From the NCBI GenBank assembly GCA_947477565.1, contig CANJUR010000018.1:1-64000 (forward strand): 64,000 nucleotides of DNA. The letters are read 5' to 3'. This document shows positions 49,320-60,809 of this stretch, piece by piece. A model generated the notes under the pieces. The model was given only the letters and a program-made list of their open reading frames with translations. It searched no databases and was not told the DNA's origin. Made by a program: the position numbers and the translations under genes. Source of the stretch: Deltaproteobacteria bacterium (lineage in GTDB: Bacteria; Myxococcota_A; Polyangia; Polyangiales; Ga0077539). Every line of letters begins with the position of its first letter. Within the stretch, counting starts at the first letter, position 1.

Positions 49320-50059
49320 GGGCACCTGAAGAGCGCGGTGAGGTGACGCACGTCGTCGTTGGAGAGCACCTCGTTGGAGAACGGCGGCATGCTGCCGGCG
49401 TAGCCGAGGAAGCTCCCGTGGCGGATCTTCTCCACGACCACCGTGCGCATGTACGTCGTCGCGTCGGGGTAGGTCGGCGGGTATACGGTCGCGCAGTGCT
49501 CGCGCTCGGTGTCCCGGGGAACGATCGACACGAGCGGCCCGAGCCTTCCGGCGCCCGTCCCGATGGCGCCGTGGCAATTCGCGCAGGCGCGGTTCCAGAT
49601 GGGTCGCGCGAGGGCCGCGTCGCCGTCGCCGAGCGAGCGGACGGTGCGCGGCCAGGTGTGGCTCCACGCCTGCGTGCCGGCCGTGGAGCCCTCCGGGGCG
49701 AGGGAGTCGAGCCATGCGGAGAGCGCCTCGCCCGTGGGCCCGTCGAGGTCCGTCGCCGTCCCGCGCATGAAGAACACCCAGCACCGCTCGACCGCCTCGC
49801 GTAGGTGCACCACGTCGCCGCCCCAGAAGGTCGGCCGCCGCGCTGCGCCCTCCAGCGTGGCGCCCGGCAGGAGGCGGTCACCGACGTCGGCGGGCCGCGC
49901 GGCGTGGCAGGTCGTGCAGGCGAAGACGTTGTACCGCGAGCGGCTCGACGCGGGCTCACCGGCGATCTCGGCGCCGCGCGCGGCGAGCGGTTCGCGGCGC
50001 TCGGTGTCGGCGCACGCGACCAGGAGCAGGGCGATCGCGATCGGAGCGGCGCGCCTCAC
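49316..50059 (-). CDS. Di-haem cytochrome c lipoprotein
   Basis: A 247-residue predicted lipoprotein (lipobox LLLVAC). Two haem-binding sites CTTCH and CANCH and a distal Met candidate (YAGSMPPFSNEVLSNDD) indicate two class I c-type haems. The second half resembles small cytochromes of electron transfer chains. GTG 50059 overlaps the YVTN gene stop (GTGA) and the stop overlaps the propeller start. Its place between two metal-efflux operons suggests an envelope redox role, which is not proven. Confidence 0.87.
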   Translation of the reverse strand: MRRAAPIAIALLLVACADTERREPLAARGAEIAGEPASSRSRYNVFACTTCHAARPADVGDRLLPGATLEGAARRPTFWGGDVVHLREAVERCWVFFMRGTATDLDGPTGEALSAWLDSLAPEGSTAGTQAWSHTWPRTVRSLGDGDAALARPIWNRACANCHGAIGTGAGRLGPLVSIVPRDTEREHCATVYPPTYPDATTYMRTVVVEKIRHGSFLGYAGSMPPFSNEVLSNDDVRHLTALFRCP

Positions 50060-51318
50060 GGCCGGGGCCTCGCGAAGACGATCGCGTCGGGGAAAACCCC
50101 GACGGTGAAGCGGCGCACCACCGAGAGGTCATCGGGGTTGAGCGCGAGCACGGTGCCCGGCTGGTTGAGGGCGGGATCGGTACCATGGCGGCCCTCGCAG
50201 ACGAGGTAGTAGAGCCCGTCGGGGCCGAGCGCGACCTGGTGGGGCAGGACGCACTGCTCGGCCTCGAAGGACACCTGCTGGAGCACCGTGAGGGGCGCGC
50301 GCGTGGTGATCCGCGCCACGGAGTCGCGGCCCTGCGTGGGCACGAGCATGGTGGCGCCGTCGGGGCTGAATCCCGGGAAGTAGGCCTTGCCGCCGAGGCG
50401 CCGGGTGAGGCGGGCCTCGTCAAAGCGCCCCGCGGCGACGTCGTAGGCGATGAGCACGCCCGACACGGTGCAGCCGACCCACACCGTGGTGCCATCGGGC
50501 GAGAGGCCCAGGGCGTAGGGGCCGTGCGTCGGGTTGACCGCGCTCGTCGGGGCCTGGCCGATGTGGACGAGGCGCACCGACGGCCGCGGACCGTCGAGCG
50601 AGACCACCCCGAGGGCGTCGTCGCCGTAGCAGGCCATGAAGACCGTTCGACCGTCGGGCGAGACCGTCATGCCGTGCGCGGCCACGCACACCGGCACCGT
50701 GGCCGTACGGGTCATCGTGGCCGTGTCGATGATCAGCAGGTTGGAGCGCTGCGCGTCGGGGCTGCCGGTGTTGGCGAGGGCGCGGCGCAGGTCGAAGTGC
50801 GAGACGTACGCGGTGCGACCGTCGGGCGAGAGGACGAGGTCGCCGGGGTTGGGGTCGAGGTCCGTCTGGCCCAGCAGGCGGAAGTCGCAGAGCGAGCGCT
50901 TGACGAAGACCCCGGGCGTCGCGGCGGAGCCGTGCTCGGCGTGAGGCCCCGCGGGAATCGCGGGCGCCGGGAACGAGAGCGGCGAGTAGAACACCCCCGC
51001 GGCGACGTCGAGGGCGAGGTGGTGCGGGCCGTTCTCGGCGAGCGGACCCACGGCCACGGGTCGCGTCGCGAAGGTCTGCCCCGCGGCGAGGTCGAGCACC
51101 GAGACGGAGTTCATGAGGCTGTTGGAGACGTACGCGACGTTGCCGATGCCGCCATCGGGGAGGCTCGCGCGCTCGCAGCGGGGACCCCAGGCGGCGGCGT
51201 CCGGGCGGTCGTAGACGACGCGCTCCTCCCCGCAGCCGGCGAGGCCCATGACGATGAGGAGCGAGGCGACGAGGGGCGCTCTTCGTGCGCGCCAGGGGGT
51301 CGGTGCCAGCGGCTGCAT
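50056..51318 (-). CDS. YVTN-type beta-propeller lipoprotein
   Basis: A 420-residue predicted lipoprotein (lipobox VMGLAGC). Seven blade-like repeats carry LSPDGRTAYVSHFDLR, VSPDGRTVFMACYGDD, LSPDGTTVWVGCTVSG and SPDGATMLVPTQGRD, with strand D motifs typical of YVTN/40-residue propellers. Such proteins often accompany c-type cytochromes and may bind metals or partner proteins. Coupled to the di-haem cytochrome gene. Several paired Cys (CDFRLL, PVCVAAHG) may form disulfides. Confidence 0.85.
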   Translation of the reverse strand: MQPLAPTPWRARRAPLVASLLIVMGLAGCGEERVVYDRPDAAAWGPRCERASLPDGGIGNVAYVSNSLMNSVSVLDLAAGQTFATRPVAVGPLAENGPHHLALDVAAGVFYSPLSFPAPAIPAGPHAEHGSAATPGVFVKRSLCDFRLLGQTDLDPNPGDLVLSPDGRTAYVSHFDLRRALANTGSPDAQRSNLLIIDTATMTRTATVPVCVAAHGMTVSPDGRTVFMACYGDDALGVVSLDGPRPSVRLVHIGQAPTSAVNPTHGPYALGLSPDGTTVWVGCTVSGVLIAYDVAAGRFDEARLTRRLGGKAYFPGFSPDGATMLVPTQGRDSVARITTRAPLTVLQQVSFEAEQCVLPHQVALGPDGLYYLVCEGRHGTDPALNQPGTVLALNPDDLSVVRRFTVGVFPDAIVFARPRP

Positions 51319-51331
51319 CCTGTGTCCGATC

Positions 51332-51976
51332 TTACGGGGCGATGGTGAAGCGGCGCGGCGCGCTTTGCACGAAGGGCCCGCTGCCGCTCGGGATCAGGTT
51401 CGCGCTGAAGGTAGCCGTCTGGATGGTGAGGGCGAGGGCGCCCCCCGCAGCCGCCGTGCGCAGTCGTGCCCATGCGGCGGCGTCGGGCGTCCAGGCCGTG
51501 CCCGATTGCTGGCGGCGGAACACGACCTGATCGCCGCTGCGGAAGATGAGGTCGTAGCCGCGCCCGCTGAACGGGGGACAGTGGGCCTGGGCCTCGGGGA
51601 TGAGGGTCGTCCAGCGATGCCACTCGTCCGCGAGCGTCAGTGCGCGGGTCACGGGCATGCGCCGGCGCAGGGAGGTGGGAGCCATCCATTGGAAGGTGAA
51701 GGGTGTGCCTCCCGGGAGGGCCTGGCCCTCCGTCGGTGCGGCGATGGCGGGGGAGCGCGCGTCGTTGGCCATCGACTGCCCATTCGCGGTGCGGTCATCG
51801 AAGCTCTGGCAGGTCTCGTCGCTGAAGCCGTCCTCGGTCGGGCAGGCCGGGAGGCTGATCACGCTCCGGTCGCTGCAGGCCGCGCTGGTCACGGTGTGGT
51901 CGTCGCACGCGACCGCGAACACCAGCGGGAGGGACAGGGCTGCGAGGGTGGCGACGGCCATACGGGGTTGAATCAT
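51332..51976 (-). CDS. Secreted lipoprotein of unknown function
   Basis: A 214-residue protein with a lipobox-like end of the signal (LPLVFAVAC). Six Cys lie in the first ~60 residues (CDDHTVTSAACSDRSVISLP, then CPTEDGFSDETC). The C-terminal part is beta-rich (GTPFTFQWMAPTSL, GYDLIFRSGDQVVFRR, GGALALTIQTATF), resembling a fibronectin/Ig-like carbohydrate-contact fold. ATG 51976 starts 11 bp after the propeller stop, and its own stop is 13 bp before the YVTN gene, so it is in the same transcript. I do not recognise the family. Confidence 0.7.
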   Translation of the reverse strand: MIQPRMAVATLAALSLPLVFAVACDDHTVTSAACSDRSVISLPACPTEDGFSDETCQSFDDRTANGQSMANDARSPAIAAPTEGQALPGGTPFTFQWMAPTSLRRRMPVTRALTLADEWHRWTTLIPEAQAHCPPFSGRGYDLIFRSGDQVVFRRQQSGTAWTPDAAAWARLRTAAAGGALALTIQTATFSANLIPSGSGPFVQSAPRRFTIAP

Positions 51977-51987
51977 CGGCCTGATCC

Positions 51988-53358
51988 TCAAAAGGGTTGG
52001 AGGCTTCGGGGAGAGGTTCGGGGGCGCGCGCTGTGAGCCCGAGCACGACGCCGGGAGCAGAGCAACAGCAGGCCGGTGACGCACCACCCGATCGCGGCGG
52101 ACCCCGGCCGGGCAGCTCCGATGGCGCAGCCGCCAGCGCCCGGCGGCATGCGAGCATCCCCTGCGCGCGCACCGGCATCGAACGCGACCGGCGGCGGCTC
52201 CTTCACGACGCCGCCAGCGTCCGCCACGCGCTGCAGCTGGTCCTGCACGCTGGGCCACTGCCAGCCGCACACGACGGGGCCCATCAGCCCGGGGTCGCAT
52301 GTGAAGGGACCCGCCACGTCCCCCCAGCGCACGACGGGCTCGAAGCTTCGCCCGCCGTCGCGTGAACGCCCGAGCGCGAAGGGTCGCCGCGTCCAGTCCG
52401 AGCAGGCCCAGAGCACCCCGGCGTGCTGCCGGAGGCAGAGCGTCGGGAGGCTGTTCACCGGGGCGAAGGACCGCCCGCGGTCGTCCGAGCGGAGGAGTCC
52501 GTCCTCGGCGCTTCCGATCCAGACCGTGCGGCCGTCGTCGCTCAGGGCGAAGCCCAGCATCGACCCCCGCGTCGAGGCCACGCGGGTGAAGCGCTGTCCG
52601 CCGTCGTCGCTGCGGAGGAGGGCCGTGCCCCCGCCCATGTACGAGCGCACGTAGAGCACGTCGGGGTCCGTCGGATCGACCCCGCTCAACCACGCGTCGT
52701 CGGCCGGTCCGAGATCGGGCGCGAGGGGGACGAGCGTGACGCCGTCGTCGTCGCTGCGGAAGAGGCGCGGGGACCGGGTGTCTGCGCTGAAACCGCTGGC
52801 GTAGAGCCGCCCCGGCCGGCTCGCGGCCACGTCCAGGTTGGTGAACATGACCCCCGAGACCCCGGCGCCGAGGCGCTCGAAGCGGAGGCTGCGTGCGTCC
52901 GCCCGGAGGATGTGGTTGCTCATCCCTGGATCGGACTCGATGGCGAAGAGGCGCGCGCCCGTCGGGTCCGTCGTGAGGTCGGCGATGTGGTGGTTCATCG
53001 CCGCCGGGTCGCGCGCGATCTGGCAGCCGTCCGGGGAGAGGTGGATGCCTTGCGGGAAGCCGAACACGATGCTTCCATCGGCCGCGACCGCGACGGAGGG
53101 ATCGACCTCGCCCGTGAGGAACAGCGGCCGGTAGATCTGCGCCTCGCACATCCAATGGAAGGTCGCCCCCGCGTCACGACTCACCACGAGCCCGAAGGTG
53201 GTCCGCAGGACGATCACGTCGCTCCGCGGGCCCGGGCCGACGACGACGTCCTGCGCCGTGGGGAAGCGGCCGTTGGCGCGCGCGTCCGCTGCGGCCAGGA
53301 GCATGGCGACCACGATCGTGGCGGCGCGTCGGGTTCGGTCGGGGCAAGGGGCGTTCAC
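51988..53358 (-). CDS. Secreted beta-propeller with MYXO-CTERM anchor (paralogue 1)
   Basis: A 456-residue protein with signal peptide and then ANGRFPTAQDVVVGPGPRSD, closely matching the genes at 47898 and 63376. Asp-box-type blades: SRDAGATFHW, RSDDDGVTLVP, RSDDGGQRFTR, RSDDRGRSFAP, RDGGRSFEPV. The end has Cys (GGCAIG), a hydrophobic stretch (AAIGWCVTGLLLLC) and SRRRARAHS, a MYXO-CTERM-type tail. GTG 53358 lies 17 bp after the pump stop. Co-transcribed with the TolC-adaptor-RND operon. Confidence 0.85.
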   Translation of the reverse strand: MNAPCPDRTRRAATIVVAMLLAAADARANGRFPTAQDVVVGPGPRSDVIVLRTTFGLVVSRDAGATFHWMCEAQIYRPLFLTGEVDPSVAVAADGSIVFGFPQGIHLSPDGCQIARDPAAMNHHIADLTTDPTGARLFAIESDPGMSNHILRADARSLRFERLGAGVSGVMFTNLDVAASRPGRLYASGFSADTRSPRLFRSDDDGVTLVPLAPDLGPADDAWLSGVDPTDPDVLYVRSYMGGGTALLRSDDGGQRFTRVASTRGSMLGFALSDDGRTVWIGSAEDGLLRSDDRGRSFAPVNSLPTLCLRQHAGVLWACSDWTRRPFALGRSRDGGRSFEPVVRWGDVAGPFTCDPGLMGPVVCGWQWPSVQDQLQRVADAGGVVKEPPPVAFDAGARAGDARMPPGAGGCAIGAARPGSAAIGWCVTGLLLLCSRRRARAHSARPRTSPRSLQPF

Positions 53359-53375
53359 GTCGGGTGCTACGGCGC

Positions 53376-56534
<3,159 letters not shown>

Positions 56535-56535
56535 C

Positions 56536-57672
56536 TCAGTCGGCCTCGCCGAGCTCGCCGCTCTGGAGGGCGCTCTTGAGCGTGAACGCACCGCTCACGG
56601 CGAGCGCAGCGCCCTCCGCGAGGCCCCCGCGGAGCTCGTAGTAGCCCCCGGCGCGGCGGCCCAGCTCCACCGCCTGCGGCCGGAACGTGTTCGCCCCGGC
56701 AGCGGGAACGAACACCGTCGTCTGCCCCGCGACCGACGCCACCGCGTCGATGGGCACGACCAGCACGCGCTCGTCCGCGGCGCCGCCCACCAGCTCGACG
56801 CTCCCGAAGAGGCCGCTCCGCAGGCGGGCGTCGGGCGTCGCGAGGGAGACGCGGATCGGGAGCGACCGGCTCTGCTCGTCGAGGGCGGGCGCGACGTAGA
56901 CGATCGTCCCGGGCAGCGAGAGGTCTGGGAAGGCGTGCAGGCGCACGATCGCCGCGCTGCCGACCGCGACCCGCGCGATCTCGAGCTCCGGGACGTTGCC
57001 GCGCACCCACACCCGGGTCGGGTCGGTCACGACGAAGGCCGCGCGGTCGGCGCTCGCGGTCTCGCCGAGCGTCGCCTGCACGGCGACCACGACGCCGTCG
57101 ATCGGCGAGCGCAGCTGCAGCTCGCCCGCGGTCCCGGCCCCGAAGACCGCGAGCTGTCGCTGGGTGCCCTCGACCTCGGCGCGCAGCTCGCCGACCTGCG
57201 CCTCCGCCTCGATGACCGCGCGCTGCGCGCCGATGCCCTCGGTGGAGAGGAGGCGCTGCCGGCGGAGCGTGGCGTCCGCGGCGGCGAGGCGGGCGCGCGC
57301 CTGCCCGAGCCGAGCGCGCGCGGTGGAGACATCGCTCGACGCCACGATCCCGAGGAGCTGGTTGCGAACCACACGGTCGCCGAGACGGACGGCCACCCGG
57401 GTGATCCTCCCGGGGACGAGCGGGCCGACCTGCGCGGTGCTGCTGGGCTCGAACTGCACCTCGGCGGGCACCGCGACGCCGCCGCCGAGCGCGCGCCGCT
57501 CGACCCGCCCGGCGCGGATGCCCGCGAGCCGCATGGCCTCGGGGGTCAGCCGAACCTCGCGGGGCGTCTCGGCCTCCTCGGGAGCGGCCGCCGCCGCGGG
57601 CGCCTGAGCGCCCTGGCAGGCGGCGAGGGTCGGGAAGATCGCGCAGAACAACCACGATCCGAGTCGAGTCAT
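56536..57672 (-). CDS. RND efflux periplasmic adaptor (CzcB-like)
   Basis: A 378-residue membrane-fusion lipoprotein (lipobox FPTLAAC). Barrel-sandwich halves QVGPLVPGRITRVAVRLG and LRSPIDGVVVAVQATLG enclose a hairpin (residues ~120-180). The barrel domain (VWVRGNVPELEIARVAVG) and membrane-proximal domain follow. No His-rich or metal-binding extension is present. ATG 57672 has GGAGG 8 bases upstream and overlaps the TolC stop (ATGA). Confidence 0.9.
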   Translation of the reverse strand: MTRLGSWLFCAIFPTLAACQGAQAPAAAAAPEEAETPREVRLTPEAMRLAGIRAGRVERRALGGGVAVPAEVQFEPSSTAQVGPLVPGRITRVAVRLGDRVVRNQLLGIVASSDVSTARARLGQARARLAAADATLRRQRLLSTEGIGAQRAVIEAEAQVGELRAEVEGTQRQLAVFGAGTAGELQLRSPIDGVVVAVQATLGETASADRAAFVVTDPTRVWVRGNVPELEIARVAVGSAAIVRLHAFPDLSLPGTIVYVAPALDEQSRSLPIRVSLATPDARLRSGLFGSVELVGGAADERVLVVPIDAVASVAGQTTVFVPAAGANTFRPQAVELGRRAGGYYELRGGLAEGAALAVSGAFTLKSALQSGELGEAD

Positions 57673-59063
57673 GGGGAGGCCTCCGGGCTGTGGTCGTCGC
57701 GCCAGAGGTCGACGCCGACCGTGCGCTCCAGGTTGGCGAGGGCGACGAAGTAGTCGAGCTGCGCGTCGAGCGCGTCGCTCTGGATCCGCAGGAAGCGCTC
57801 GCGCCCGATGGACAGGGCGAGCACGTCGATTTCGCCGAGCTCGAAGGAGCGCCGCAGGAGGACGAGGTTCTCCTCGAAGCGGGGGAGCACCTCGGTGCCG
57901 TAGCTGTGGAGTCGCCGCGCCGCGGAGGCGACCTCGCTGTGCGCGAGGGCCACCTGGCCGTCGAGGAGCGAGAGCGCGGCGGCCACCTCGGCCTCCGCGA
58001 CCCTCACGTCGGCCCTCGATCGGGCCCGCTCTCCCTGGTTGCGCTGGAAGCTCGGGATCGGCACCGACAGCACGCCCAGCACGGTGTGGTAGGGCCCTTC
58101 GGAGGTCGGGTTGCCCTCTCGCTGGTACTGCAATCCCACGGTGGGCTGGGGCCACGATTCGCGGTCGGCCACCGCGACGCGCGCCCGGGCCTCGCGCACG
58201 GCGGCGTCTCGCGTGCGGAGGGATGGCAGCTGCTGGCGGGCGGTCGCGAGGAGCGCCTCGAGGGCCGGCGGCTCCCGCGGTGTGTCCACCGCCCCGATCG
58301 GGATCGGCGGTCGCGCGACGGGCCAGCCCGAGAGCTGGGCCAGCTGGATGCGCGCGCTGAGGTAGGACTGCGTCGCGGCGACGGTGACCTGCCGGGCCTG
58401 CGCCACCTCGGCTTGCGTGAGGCGCTGCGTGAGCCCGGCGGTCTCCCCGGCGCGGATCTGGCGCTCGACGATGCGCAGCACCTCCTCCTGGAAGGCCAGG
58501 ATGCGCGCGGCGAGGAGGGCGCGGTCGCGCTGGACCAGGGCCCGGTGGAAGGCCGCGTGGACGTCGCAGTGCACGGCCCAGCGAAGCTGCTCGATCTCGG
58601 CGTCGGTGAGGTCCCGCTGTCGGTCGGCGGCCGCGAGGCGCAGTCCCCGCTCGCCGGCGATGAAGAACTGCTGGGTGACGCTGGCCTGGACGTCCACCCC
58701 GGTGCCGGCGATGCCGAGGCGGGGGCCGACGGCGAGGCTGACCTCGGGGTTGGCGGGCAGCCACGGCGCCGCGGCGGCACGCGCAGCCGAGGCGCGCGAC
58801 CGGGTGCTGCGGGCGACGAGCAGCACCGGCGCGCGGGCGTCGGCGTAGGCGAGGAAGGACGAGAGCTCGACCTCCTCGGACCCGCTCGGATCGGGCAGGG
58901 CCGCGGCGCGCGCAGGCGACGGTGAGCCGCTGCCTCCGCCAGAAGCTGCGAGGGCGCGCAGGTGGGGCGCCATGGACTCAGGCCGCTCGATGGGCGCGGT
59001 GGTGGCGCACCCTTGCAACGCCGCGAGCACCAGCAGGCCCATGCGCCGGGGGATGGCTCTCAT
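57669..59063 (-). CDS. TolC/CzcC-family outer-membrane channel
   Basis: A 464-residue outer-membrane factor. A signal peptide with lipobox (LAALQGC) precedes a Ser/Pro linker, then the two coiled-coil repeats (GERGLRLAAADRQRDLTDAE, AQARQVTVAATQSYLSARIQ, RRSFELGEIDVLALSIGRER). ATG 59063 is the first of the efflux operon tolC-adaptor-pump-propeller; 48 bp upstream lies a CTA-N10-TAG palindrome shared with the blaI and ATPase promoters. A gap of 104 bp separates it from the blaR stop. Confidence 0.9.
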   Translation of the reverse strand: MRAIPRRMGLLVLAALQGCATTAPIERPESMAPHLRALAASGGGSGSPSPARAAALPDPSGSEEVELSSFLAYADARAPVLLVARSTRSRASAARAAAAPWLPANPEVSLAVGPRLGIAGTGVDVQASVTQQFFIAGERGLRLAAADRQRDLTDAEIEQLRWAVHCDVHAAFHRALVQRDRALLAARILAFQEEVLRIVERQIRAGETAGLTQRLTQAEVAQARQVTVAATQSYLSARIQLAQLSGWPVARPPIPIGAVDTPREPPALEALLATARQQLPSLRTRDAAVREARARVAVADRESWPQPTVGLQYQREGNPTSEGPYHTVLGVLSVPIPSFQRNQGERARSRADVRVAEAEVAAALSLLDGQVALAHSEVASAARRLHSYGTEVLPRFEENLVLLRRSFELGEIDVLALSIGRERFLRIQSDALDAQLDYFVALANLERTVGVDLWRDDHSPEASP

Positions 59064-59110
59064 GTCACCACCCGTTCCGCGCTCCCGGGACCCGGTGGGC
59101 CACGGACCAA

Positions 59111-59126
59111 CTAGAGTCGATCGTAG
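59111..59126. promoter_or_regulatory. BlaI-1 operator candidate before tolC operon
   Basis: CTAGAGTCGATCGTAG on the plus strand: CTA-N10-TAG with a TCGATC centre, 48 bp before the tolC ATG. The minus-strand stretch TCATCTACGATCGAC matches 14 of 15 bases near 63325-63339. Confidence 0.65.
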
Positions 59127-59167
59127 ATGAATGCACCGGTCGATGGGGTCGGCCTGGGTCATGGCGT

Positions 59168-60199
59168 TCAGTTTCTGGCGAGCAGCGCGGCGGCGCGCTC
59201 GGAGGCCCGGTGGATGGTGTCGAGGGGGAGGGTGCCGACGTGGTGGGGCAGGGCGAGGACGACGCCCAGCAAGGCCATCGCGGGTCGGAGCGACCAGGGT
59301 TGCCGTGCGGGGTGCGGGCGTCGGTCGGCGTAGGCGAGGAGGAGCCCCACGCGGAGCCTGATCGTCTCCGCGGGGGCGGCGCCGAGGGCGGGCTGGGGCT
59401 CGCGGGCCGGCGGGCGCGCCGCCGAGACGAGGGCCTGCGCGAGCGCGGGCGCCGAGGCGCCACACACCACCGCCGCGCGGTCGCAGTGGAGCTCGCGGGC
59501 CAGCACCCAGCGAGCGAGCTCATCGCGGAGCAGCAGCCGCCCCAGCGGGTTTACGGCCAGCGCCCATCGGGCCAGGAAGTACCGCAGCGGATCGCGGCCG
59601 CGGATGTGCTCGAGCTCGTGGTGCAGCGCGGCGCAGAGGGCCTCGTCGTCCAGGGTGCGCGCGAAGCGTGTGCGCACGAGCACGCGCGGGGCGACGACGC
59701 CCGCCGTGGCGATCGGTGTCGCGCAGGCGTCGTCCACCGCCACCATGCCTCGGAGCGCATGGAGCGCCGGCCGGTCGGCGAGCAACCCGTCGATGCGCTG
59801 GAGTTGGAGCGAGGACTCCGCGCTCGGCGCCGAGGCTCGCGCCGGACCCCATTCGCGCAGCAGGCTCGGCAGGGCGAGGCCTACGATGAGCGCGGACAAC
59901 ACCATCGAGAAGCCGATCGCCTCGAGGTTGAACCCGCCCGGAGCACCGTGGGCGGCGCAGATGATGAGCCGTTCGCCCGACTCGGCCTGGTGCAGGCCCG
60001 CAGAGAGGAACCACGCCAGCGGCACCGCGCTCGACGCCACGATGATCGCGTAGCGCAGGACCGATTGCGGCGGGAGTCCGGTGCGGGGCTCGAGGCGCGA
60101 CAGGGCGATCAGGATGACCTTGGCGGCGAGCGCGGAGACCGGAAGCGTGAGCGCTACGACCAGCACCGGGCCGAGCAGCGGGAAGATCGCCTCGTTCAC
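59168..60199 (-). CDS. blaR: BlaR1/MecR1-type M56 membrane metallopeptidase
   Basis: A 343-residue membrane peptidase with the zinc motif HHELEHIRGRDPL (HExxH) and LARELHCDRAAVVCG further on, the family hallmarks. Four helices are visible (VLVVALTLPVSALAAKVILI, YAIIVASSAVPLAWFLSAGL, IGFSMVLSALIVGLALPSLL and one near the end). The external loop has ICAAHGAPGG. It lacks the penicillin-binding sensor domain of BlaR1. GTG 60199 overlaps the blaI stop. Lies directly upstream of a metal-efflux operon. Confidence 0.88.
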   Translation of the reverse strand: MNEAIFPLLGPVLVVALTLPVSALAAKVILIALSRLEPRTGLPPQSVLRYAIIVASSAVPLAWFLSAGLHQAESGERLIICAAHGAPGGFNLEAIGFSMVLSALIVGLALPSLLREWGPARASAPSAESSLQLQRIDGLLADRPALHALRGMVAVDDACATPIATAGVVAPRVLVRTRFARTLDDEALCAALHHELEHIRGRDPLRYFLARWALAVNPLGRLLLRDELARWVLARELHCDRAAVVCGASAPALAQALVSAARPPAREPQPALGAAPAETIRLRVGLLLAYADRRPHPARQPWSLRPAMALLGVVLALPHHVGTLPLDTIHRASERAAALLARN

Positions 60200-60618
60200 G
60201 AGCCGAGCTCCTTGCGGCGCAGCTGGATCAGCTGCTCAAGCTCGTCGAGCGTCGAGGTGTCGGCCGACGAGACGGTCTCCACCAGGAGCGCCAGGGACTC
60301 CCTGCCCGCCGGCGCGCCGAGGCTCTCGAAGACCTCGCGCGCGGTGGACTGGAGGAATTCCTCCCGGTCTCCGCGCGGGGAGTAGAGGTACCGCTTGCCG
60401 TCCCGCTCGCGCGACAGCAGCCCCTTGTCGTAGAGGCGCGCGACCGTCGTCATCACGGTCGTGTAGGCGACCTCGCGGCGCTTCTCGAGCACCGAGAGCA
60501 CGTCGCTGACCGCGAAGCGGCGCAGCTTGCGCGACCACACGATGTCCATGATCTCCGCTTCGAGATCGTGTAGCCGAAGGGCCACGCCAGACTTGCCCGG
60601 TCGGATGCGGAAGGACAT
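60196..60618 (-). CDS. blaI: BlaI/MecI-family repressor
   Basis: A 140-residue winged-helix repressor: LHDLEAEIMDIVWSRKLRRF, SVLEKRREVAYTTVMTTVAR, LYDKGLLSRERDGKRYLYSP, and a C-terminal dimer region. The Thr-Thr-Val-Met recognition helix and the RDGKRYLY wing are typical. ATG 60618; 15 bp upstream lies CTACTATGGTAGGTAG. Coupled to the M56 peptidase gene (GTGA). Confidence 0.92.
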   Translation of the reverse strand: MSFRIRPGKSGVALRLHDLEAEIMDIVWSRKLRRFAVSDVLSVLEKRREVAYTTVMTTVARLYDKGLLSRERDGKRYLYSPRGDREEFLQSTAREVFESLGAPAGRESLALLVETVSSADTSTLDELEQLIQLRRKELGS

Positions 60619-60632
60619 GGTCGCGGCCTGAT

Positions 60633-60648
60633 CTACTATGGTAGGTAG
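60633..60648. promoter_or_regulatory. BlaI-1 operator at its own promoter
   Basis: CTACTATGGTAGGTAG on the plus strand, 15 bp before the blaI ATG: CTA-N10-TAG. The extended form has TACTA...TAGTA arms on the minus strand, close to the TACTAC/GTAGTA arms known for BlaI-type operators. Confidence 0.7.
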
Positions 60649-60745
60649 TAACGCGCAATCCCCTCCTGACACCGGTGAGACCTGCGCCCGAACAGCGCAG
60701 GGGTGCTGCAAGAGCTTTGGAGTTCCGATCGCCCGGAGTGGCTTC

Positions 60746-60761
60746 CTACGATCGATCATAG
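60746..60761. promoter_or_regulatory. BlaI-1 operator candidate before P1B ATPase gene
   Basis: CTACGATCGATCATAG, again CTA-N10-TAG with a TCGATC core, 49 bp before the ATPase GTG and divergent from the blaI site 98 bp away. It shares CTACGATCGA with the minus strand of the site at 59111-59126. Confidence 0.7.
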
Positions 60762-60809
60762 TAGTGCGCATCCGCCCGTGTGGATGCTCCGCGCGCCAGG
60801 AGACATGCC

